Positions 57,601-64,000 of a stretch of DNA of 64,000 nt are shown in pieces (the first letter of the stretch is position 1; every line of letters starts with the position of its first letter). The position numbers and the translations under genes are program-made. The DNA is from Salticus scenicus (Eukaryota > Arthropoda > Arachnida > Araneae > Salticidae): assembly GCA_963930645.1 (NCBI GenBank), contig OZ005652.1, positions 355,819,102 to 355,883,101 on the forward strand, in the 5' to 3' direction. The notes under the pieces are model-generated. The model saw nothing but the letters and a program-made list of their open reading frames with translations, was not told the origin of the DNA and did no database searches.

Positions 57601-57800
57601 GGACTACAGTTCCCAGTCAGTACAATTCTTGGTCAAGAGGTTAAAACTAAATAAACTATACAATCTAGAGCCCTTAAAATAAGTTGAATATAACAATAAA
57701 ATAACAGTAGTGATAGCAAAAAAAAGTAATTGAAATATGTACAAGATATACAAATAAGTACAAATATTTACATCTACCATGCATAAAATAAAAAATACCA

Positions 57801-58259
57801 TTACACATGGTATGATGCAAGTCTGTAATAATGTGCTACCTTCAGTTTGGATGAAGGTGTTTTAGTAAATCTGACAACGACGTCATTTAGTCTTTTTAGG
57901 GCTGTATAAGGACCTTCACAGTTGCATTGTAGCTTGGGAGAGATTCCTCTACGTCTAACAGAGTTCCACAACCAAAATTTGTCTCCTTCCTTGAGTTCGT
58001 GATGTGTAGACCTTAGGCCATATCTCGTCTTCATTCCCTCCGTTACCGTCTGAATCTGCTCCTGAACGACTTTGTGTACTTCTTCAAATCTGGCCTGGTA
58101 ATATTGGACGTACTCCTCTGACGATAATGGCGCATCTGGTGAACAACCAAACGGAATATAATATTGAACACGAAGTTCACGTCCAAACAGCATCTCAGCT
58201 GGAGTATAGCCTGTGGTTTTGTGGACAGCACTTCGATAAGCCAGCAGGAACAACGACAA
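57801..58259 (-). pseudogene. Integrase C-terminal part
   Basis: An open 152-residue frame. LFLLAYRSAVHKTTGYTP is the end of the integrase core. GDKFWLWN, then GPYTALKRLNDVV, forms the GPY/F module that binds DNA and chromatin in Ty3/gypsy integrases. This is the best preserved part of the element. It ends at a stop about 200 bp before the polypurine tract. Confidence 0.9.
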
Positions 58260-58770
58260 CTACAAGTCCCAATTTTGCTGGTTCCTTTATTCTTGAAGAG
58301 AAAGTTTATCCAGGATGGCGTGGTTAAACTATTCAACCATAATGTCCTACAGAGGATATAGGATAATTGTCTGGGTTTTGTCCAAGTAGCTGGCACAGTC
58401 ATTTGAATACAACAGAGATAAAGTTCGTACCTAGTTCGGCATGAAATTGTGGGGATGTCCTTAATTGGCACCCATTGCTGCACTTGAAACTCTGAAATTT
58501 CGCATGCTTCTTCATCGGGAACGGGATACGCCTTAGCCCGGTTGTTGAAATAGTCCATCACAACGAGGATGGACTTATTTCTTCTAGGGTTCCATGGCAA
58601 AAGACCCAAGTTCTCGAGTGCGATCCGCTCAAATGTTGATCCCACGTTAAACCGATGTAACCTTCCTCAGCTTCGTTTCTTCTGGGTTTTACTTGCCGCA
58701 CAATCGTCACAAGATTTGCACCATTTCTCCACTTCCTCCCTTGTCTTGAAACAAAAAAGAGTTATCGATC
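58260..58770 (-). pseudogene. Integrase zinc finger and core, broken
   Basis: At about 58665-58745 the minus strand reads WCKSCDDCAASKTQKK, the Cys pair of the HHCC zinc finger. FERIALENLG and ILVVMDYF follow, with the first catalytic Asp in MDYF. The second position reads HAELGTNF, where the family has an Asp, and MVE keeps the Glu but is followed by a stop. Frame changes near 58300 and 58500 confirm decay. Confidence 0.85.
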
Positions 58771-59699
58771 TTTCTGGAAAGTCTCCATCCTCCAAAGTTG
58801 TTTCTGTTATGTTCTACTATGCAGCCGTTTTAGAACATTTTCGATCTTGTTAATAAAATCTGCCATTTTTAACTGCCATAAAACTGCCATTTTCTGTACG
58901 ATACGCCGTTTCTCAGATGGGGATACTCATAGAGTGCTCAGTATCGTTTCCTGATGTGGCTAAATGTGGAAATATCCTACCAGGTAGGTTTGTTGCTAGT
59001 CGTCTCTTTGAATTAAATTATTGGCTTTATGTCAGGATCTTCCAACTAGTTGTCTAACTTCCTCATCACTCCATAGATCCTGTTTTGATATCGTTTAAAC
59101 TGTTGCTTGGCAAGCAACTAGATTTTTAAGCTGATATTTCCATTCAGATGTAGAAAGAAATTCCAATTTTCCAAGTAGTGCTTTCGTGACAAGGAATCTG
59201 CATTTCCGTGTTGAGTTCCTTTACGATGATTATTTCGAAGTCACATTCGAATTTCGAAGACATACTGGAATTGTATCCGACTGGCAATTTGACTTTCTGG
59301 ATTCTTGAAAATAGGCAACCATGTTCCAGATGTGTGTTCAGTATGGAGAAAGATTCATCTGCCTTAGAGATAATGATGGAAATATTCTATGGCCTTTAGG
59401 ATGGCAAGTAGTTCTTCTCAGGTGGTACAACAGTTTCGTTACGGTTTAGACAAACATTTACGCTTGTAGGCAATAACCCACTCATAGCTATCAATTTCCT
59501 GCAAAAGAACAGCACCGACACTTTCACGGCCTATATCAGTGTCCAATATGAACTGATTATCCAGCTATGTATACGTCAAAATTTGCGAAGAAGTTAAAGT
59601 CTCTTTAAGTATATTAAATGATGTTTCACATACTTCTTTCCATGGGAACATTTTTTAGCTTCAATCAACTTGTGGAGAGGTCTAGCAATACTTAAAAAA
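58771..59699 (-). pseudogene. RNase H / connection region, heavily decayed
   Basis: SIARPLHKLIEAKKCSHG (about 59640-59690) is the connection segment after the RT thumb in Ty3/gypsy Pol. Beyond it, only scattered matches and many stops remain up to the integrase finger. RNase H catalytic residues could not be placed. Confidence 0.6.
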
Positions 59700-60116
59700 T
59701 CTTTTGCGAACTGACTGTATTATGTACATAATACCAGGAAGATTCGAAATTGATGGACGTTTTCAGGATGACTCCAGTTCTCGTCTGCAGAGATCTTCTC
59801 GCTCTCACACTTTCAGCATATATTATATGGCAGGGATAACTCATTTCAAGACGGAATATGTTGCACTTGCTTGGATTGAATTTGAGGTTATTCATTCTGA
59901 GTTTTTTTTAGCACCTTACGGATGTTTGTTAAAAATCTTCAAAAACACGCTGCACAATAAAATATCGTCAAAGTACGTAAGACAGGCTTCATCAAAGGAA
60001 CGTACTTTTAACACTGTGTCCATCAAACATTCGAAAGTTTCAGGTGCATTATATAATCCAGATGGAATATATTTAAATTGTCACAATTCTTGTCCCGTAG
60101 AGAAAGCAGTTTTCAC
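59700..60116 (-). pseudogene. Reverse transcriptase, second half
   Basis: Minus strand: FSTGQELWQFKYIPSGLYN, then YFDDILL (the YxDD catalytic box, about 59965), then NNLKFNPSKCNIF (thumb). It joins directly to the part at 61703 when the hAT between them is ignored. A shift lies between YFDD and the thumb. Confidence 0.88.
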
Positions 60117-61694
60117 CAGGGTTGGCAAAAACCCGGGTTTTTCTAGAAAAACCCAACCCACTTGGGTTTTTCTGGGTTTTTGCGGGTTTTTCTGGGCTTT
60201 TGTGGGTTTTTGTTTGAATACATTTGCATTGCAATGTTACATATATGTTATTTAGCATATTAGTTGTAATACACCTACTTATATTAAACTACTAATTAAT
60301 AATTAATCTAATATTTATCTTAGAAATAAAAATTGGTTTGATTCTAATATTAAAATAGTGTTAATTAGTAATATTAAGCTATAATTTATTTTAATGTATG
60401 CTTATTCAAAATAAATATCCTTAATGACAATAACTGATAAAATAAAAGAATTTAAAGTCTGAAGTACAATACATATAATTTAAATTTTTTAGTTCCCCAT
60501 TATATATAGGTATGGGGAACTTAAGTGATCGTGAAAATTTTCGACATCGATTTTTCGTTTACCTTTTACACGTTTTCACATGCGAGGAATGCCGAAAATG
60601 ACAAAATGGTGTCTTTTAGTTGTTAGTCTGGTAGTATGTTAGTATATATTAGTCTTTGTACATGATATCTCAAGAACAAAATGTCGCAGAGAACTCAGAT
60701 CAGTTTTAAAATATTACTTTTGAAACTGGCAAGAACCCTATTCATTTGCAACATTCGAATTAAAAAAACTTTTTAAGTTATTAAAAATTTACAGTATTCA
60801 TAACATGGGAGAATCGGGCAAAATTTCACTTAAACGTGCATTAAATGGAAAATACTTACTGAAAAAATGTGAGCCCAGTTTTAAAATGAGTTTTCATGTC
60901 GGAATGAACATCAGTAACTAGAAACATGCTACTTTGAAAATTTTGCAAGTTATTGGAAGTTTACGAATTTCTTAACATGGCAGAATAGTGCAAAATTTCA
61001 CATAAACGTCAATTTTGAAGGATATTTTCATCGTAAAGATGTCAGACCACTTTTGAAATATTATATAGGATACTGGCATGAATATCCTAGAGTATGAATT
61101 TTCCAAGAGAATTTTTAAGAGAATGTCCTGTACTAGAAATTTATGGAAAGATACATATGATGGGGAACTGAACACAGTGCACTTATGTCAACTAGTTTTA
61201 ATTATAAAAATAAGTTGCACTGCTTTATCCTTTTTTAAAAGTATTTTAATAGTTGAAACGGTTATAGAAGAAAATTTTATTACCTTTGTAATTATGTTGC
61301 TACTACAATTAAAATAAAATTATTATAAAGTTTTAAAACTAAACAATTTAATTAGTTAAATATTGATTCTAGACAAAATTTATGTCTGCTGTTAAAGAAA
61401 AATATCGTTCGGTTTTAAAGGAAAAAGAAAATTGAACCAGTTATAGAAGATAAACTTGCTTTTATTATACTTATAACTGTAGTTACTTTTTATGTTTAAT
61501 ATAATACTATTTTCTAGAAAATAAAAATGAGTTTTTTTTTTTTCCTTAAAAGATAAGGTGTTTTCTATACTTTATAGATGGGATTTGTAAATTATAAATA
61601 ATTTTTAACAAAAACTCAACGGGTTTTTGTTTGTGGGCCCACCCAGAAAAACCCGGGCGGGTTTTTCTGGGCTGGGCCCAGTTTGCCAACCCTG
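60117..61694. mobile_element. Non-autonomous hAT inside RT, 1578 bp
   Basis: GTTTTCAC is duplicated exactly at 60109-60116 and 61695-61702. The TIRs are CAGGGTTGGCAAA at both ends. Both ends carry arrays of CCCGGGTTTTTCTGGG-type motifs over about 80 bp. No transposase is visible in the AT-rich interior. hAT elements make 8-bp duplications and start CAG/end CTG, so the class is secure. Confidence 0.93.
60492..61080 (+). mobile_element. Hairpin-family-like sequence inside the hAT
   Basis: A 9-bp stem GTTCCCCAT / ATGGGGAAC (60492-60500, 60512-60520) is followed by ACTTAAGTGATCG and a GAGGAATGCCGAAAATGAC box near 60583. Then come two tandem units of about 176 bp (CATAACATGGGAGAATCGGG near 60801, CTTAACATGGCAGAATAGTG near 60973). 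This order parallels the 31.7-kb element, also with ACTTAAGT after the stem. No 3' hairpin was found, so its limits are open. Confidence 0.5.
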
Positions 61695-61702
61695 GTTTTC
61701 AC

Positions 61703-62050
61703 ACGGTCGTCAGGTTGTAAATCTACTTGCTAAGAGCTGCTTTTCACATCCAAAGTCGAAAGCAACTGACTGCCAAAAAGTGTGTTAAAAGTATCGTTTA
61801 TTCTAGGAAAAGAATAACGCTCTTTCTTTGTGATATCATTCAAATGACGATAGACCACGCAGAATCTTCGTTGAACCATCGATCTTTCTCACGAAATCTA
61901 TAGGAGAAACCCAAGTTCTCGTTGATGCCTCGATGATATAATTACCCTGCAACCGTTTTTGAAGCCCAGCTGTCTCTTCCTGCTTAGCAAATGGAAGTTT
62001 TCGTGATTGCTGCTTGATTGGAGGATAATTCTCTGCTGGTTGATATTCGT
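61703..62050 (-). pseudogene. Reverse transcriptase, first half
   Basis: Minus strand: KQQSRKLPFAKQEETAGL, WVSPIDFVRKIDGST, RINDTFNTLFGSQLLSTLDV (Asp of the first catalytic motif in TLD) and VDLQPDDR. Stops and shifts are present. The hAT duplication site lies right after VKTAF, at the centre of RT. Confidence 0.88.
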
Positions 62051-62540
62051 TTTTCTGACGTCTTCAGGTGTACGAGAAAAGAGGTTTCTTATATCATAGT
62101 GTAGCTTCTCCGATGCACGTCTTTGTTAATTTCCTAACACCGCTTTCTTGAGCAATTCCGTTTTTAAAATCTCAAAAGACAGGGCTTTGGTGGATTGTGT
62201 GTGCCGGTTAACGCATGTAATAGGAGTGCAGGTTGCTGACACCACATCCTTCTTCAATGTCTTTAATTTATCACTTATGTTGGCGACATTCACGAGAATA
62301 ATGCTCTTTAAAAGGTCAACTAGAGATGAAGCCACCAGAACTCCTCTCAGGCTGGTTTCGGGTATTCAATCAGCCCATAGCGGAAATATTGTTTTTTGGG
62401 AGGTGTCTCGGAAATTATTGTCTCAGTGTGTGGAAGGGCGGAAATTTCTGATTTGACTGTTATCTCACAGATAGGTTGAATGTCCGGATTTTCAGTGTTT
62501 AACGGCGCTACGTCTTCTGATTTTAAATACAGTTCATTTT
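62051..62540 (-). pseudogene. Pol linker between protease and RT
   Basis: VASSLVDLLKSIILVNVANI, then TLKKDVVSATCTPITCVN, and TELLKKAVLGN are typical of the segment between protease and RT in 412-like Pol proteins. Function here is structural or unknown. Frame breaks near 62120 and 62340. Confidence 0.7.
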
Positions 62541-62559
62541 TGTTTTAAATCCAGTTGAA

Positions 62560-62810
62560 AATTACATTTTCACAGGAAATCGAGTCGAAGAATTAGAGGA
62601 TCTCTTATGTCGGCTACATATGCTATATTATGATAACTGGCATTTCCAAATATGAGGGTCAAGTTCATTTTCCGTGACTTTTAATTTGGTTGTCGATCCC
62701 AGTCTGGAATTCAACATAGTTCGGCGCCCAGATAATCTTCTCCTTGTAGTGTTACATCCGTTCTAACGATGGTTACGTTGGCTCGAGTATCGAGAATCAT
62801 ACGGGAAGAA
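62560..62810 (-). pseudogene. Aspartic protease, active site changed
   Basis: The minus strand reads MILDTRANVTIVRTDVTL (about 62745-62800), where the family has DTGA; the Gly is now Arg through one base change. YHNIAYVADIRDPLILRLDF follows near 62580-62635. The catalytic Asp is kept, but the loop Gly is needed, so activity is unlikely. Frame breaks lie near 62710. Confidence 0.8.
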
Positions 62811-62932
62811 TGATCATAACTTGACCATAATTATAATGTACACTTTGCCACCACTCATCGAAGAAATATAAAACACTGAAAATTGGAGCTTTTTAACTTC
62901 AGGCAATATCCGCCCTGGGAGATTTACTCTCA

Positions 62933-63217
62933 TTAGTTTCCCTCCAGTGATCGTGAAGCCGAATCATTTTTGTTAGGTTGCTGTATTGAACAACTTCTCT
63001 TCACATGTCTATATCTTCCACAGCCCCACAAATGTATCTTCGGATTCTTTGTTTCATTTTTACTTTCAAGATTGCGCAATCTTTGTGTGATGTCTGCCAG
63101 ATTTTTCTTCACTTCCTTAAGATCAGCTTGTAAGTCATCTAGAGAAATAATTCTGATGGTGCGGCGGTCTTTACGGGAGGCTTCTTGTAATGCCTCAATC
63201 TTCAGTTCATACGCCAA
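62933..63217 (-). pseudogene. Gag C-terminus with zinc knuckle
   Basis: An open 94-residue frame. LKEVKKNLADITQRLRNLES is a predicted helix, then LWGCGRYRHVKRSCSIQQP, a CCHC knuckle (nucleic-acid binding) in which the first Cys appears to be replaced (LWGC). The frame ends at a stop before the protease region. Confidence 0.8.
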
Positions 63218-63742
63218 AGGTGACCCGATGTCCCTGACATTGGCGAGTTTAAAGGCTTTTTGAGTCTCTGGATCTTGTGAGGCATCGAAGGAGTATTGGA
63301 TGGTAAAATCCTCATGAGTTTCAGCGTGGCAGTCGGATAAAGCTAGGTGTCTGAATACCAGATATCAGCTCTTGTAAACTTTCACCCGTTTTTTGGTAAC
63401 GGAACTTTAACTGAAGGCGACTTTATTCTGTAGAATATTTTTCTTCAAAACGAAGTTCCAGCTCTCTTGTTAGGACCTCGAAATCATACCGCTCTTCTTT
63501 CGAAAGAATTTCCAGTATGTCAGCTGCGTCGCCGCGTAATGCTGCTGCTAAATGGACTGTCTTGACAGTAGATTCCCAGCTATTAGCTTCAGCGACGATG
63601 AAAAGCTGTGTCTTATATACTTGCCAAGACGATTTGCTATCATAGGTGGATAGTTTTATCGATTCTTCATTCTTGATTCTGTATTTTTCTGCCTTTCCTT
63701 TCTTCTTTCAGTGGCATCAATGCACACTTTTCAACCGTTTTC
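63218..63742 (-). pseudogene. Gag core, frame-broken
   Basis: The minus strand reads SWQVYKTQLFIVAEANSWES, LAAALRGDAADILEILS, LELRFEEKYSTE and SRLQLKFRYQKTGESLQELI. This matches the retrotransposon gag core (AL-RG-A, E-L--RF, R-Q--GESL-EL pattern) that forms the particle. A stop after KYSTE and shifts downstream break it. Confidence 0.82.
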
Positions 63743-63967
63743 TTAAATATGCATTTTATCACGAAAAATCTTTTTTTTTAACTCGTGGTCGACATTTTCT
63801 TTTACTTTCTCCTTGAAACTCTGTACTGTCCTCGTAACATTTTCATCTATCTTCATAACTTTAGCTTCCGTTCCATCTATTCTGTTTTCCATACCTGATA
63901 AGTTACTCTCTATTACTTTTCTCACTGTCGAAATTTCTTGATTCATCTCATCGTGATTGAATTCCAC
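63743..63967 (-). pseudogene. Gag N-terminal coiled coil
   Basis: A 74-residue open frame beginning MEFNHDEMNQEIS. It is rich in Glu/Lys/Val with heptad-like spacing (VRKVIESNLSGMENRI), fitting the coiled-coil N-terminus of this gag type. The Met at 63967 is a plausible start, but the frame may extend past the window edge. Confidence 0.7.
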
Positions 63968-64000
63968 TTTTTTCAGATGGATTTAATTTTTCCAGTCAAC

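Larger units (their letters stand above)
57801..63967 (-). mobile_element. Ty3/gypsy LTR retrotransposon, broken, 5' end off window
   Basis: The minus strand carries, in order, gag, protease, reverse transcriptase, RNase H remnants and integrase, the Ty3/gypsy order. All parts hold stops or shifts, and RT is split by a hAT at 60117-61694. Domain sequences resemble the 412-like Pol family abundant in arthropods. No envelope gene is seen between integrase and the polypurine tract. Confidence 0.92.

Noticed and set aside
57604..57801. A small envelope-like membrane protein after integrase
   Set aside because: The hydrophobic frame at this place is short, AT-driven and lies in the 3' untranslated part before the polypurine tract; no envelope features.
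58569..58853. Plus-strand ORF over the integrase
   Set aside because: Shadow of the minus-strand integrase zinc finger and core.
59704..60255. 183-residue plus-strand ORF
   Set aside because: Antisense to the RT and running into the hAT end; the minus strand carries the real RT motifs.
62148..62456. Plus-strand ORF over the pol linker
   Set aside because: Opposite strand of the recognisable Pol linker.

Overview
The window reads as AT-rich, non-coding, repeat-laden chromosomal DNA of an animal, most likely an arthropod. Long A/T runs, TA microsatellites and many decayed transposons support this. The Tc1 and Ty3/gypsy copies, and a dispersed repeat starting GGTTKGTTKG, resemble what I remember from arachnid (spider-like) genomes. 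That placement is a weak inference from memory. I see no intact host protein gene, no rRNA and no convincing tRNA gene. Nearly all recognisable coding sequence belongs to mobile elements, and every copy is broken.

Layout. 1-9.9 kb: small inverted-repeat elements, including a 228-bp piggyBac-type MITE at 4419-4646. It sits inside an old repeat (3490-5570) whose second copy at 52.7-55.9 kb still carries the empty TTAA site. 9.96-11.3 kb: a dead mariner with both TIRs and a smaller palindromic MITE inside its transposase. 17.6-22.7 kb: a piggyBac-like MITE, then a candidate 4.5-kb element with an 8-bp target duplication, which carries an eight-unit ~145-bp satellite. 25.3-26.4, 31.7-32.7 and 53.7-55.1 kb: members of one non-autonomous family. 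They share a 5' hairpin, a CCCTGAATCC box, a TG/GTCT microsatellite, sometimes ~175-bp tandem repeats, and a 3' hairpin whose stem shows compensatory changes; this layout resembles Helentron-derived elements. 27.1-27.8 kb: a non-autonomous hAT.

35.5-43.6 kb is the densest stretch. It holds a deleted piggyBac with the transposase C-terminus, a near-perfect 141-bp palindromic MITE, a 1.8-kb element with ~700-bp inverted arms and a tRNA-derived SINE between them, and two Tc1 transposase copies head to head. It ends with a 3.35-kb element with ~560-bp inverted arms. That element encodes an exon of an unclassified transposon-type protein and has two MITEs inside it.

43.6-51.7 kb is mostly featureless. 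51.8-52.6 kb is a third Tc1 copy. 57.1-64.0 kb is a minus-strand Ty3/gypsy retrotransposon running off the right edge. It has gag, protease, RT, RNase H remnants, integrase, a polypurine tract and a 3' LTR. Its RT is split by a 1.58-kb hAT with a perfect 8-bp duplication, and that hAT carries sequence resembling the hairpin-and-tandem-repeat family. The biology here is a layered record of transposition. The hairpin-ended family and the two long-armed fold-back elements are the best candidates for something not yet described.
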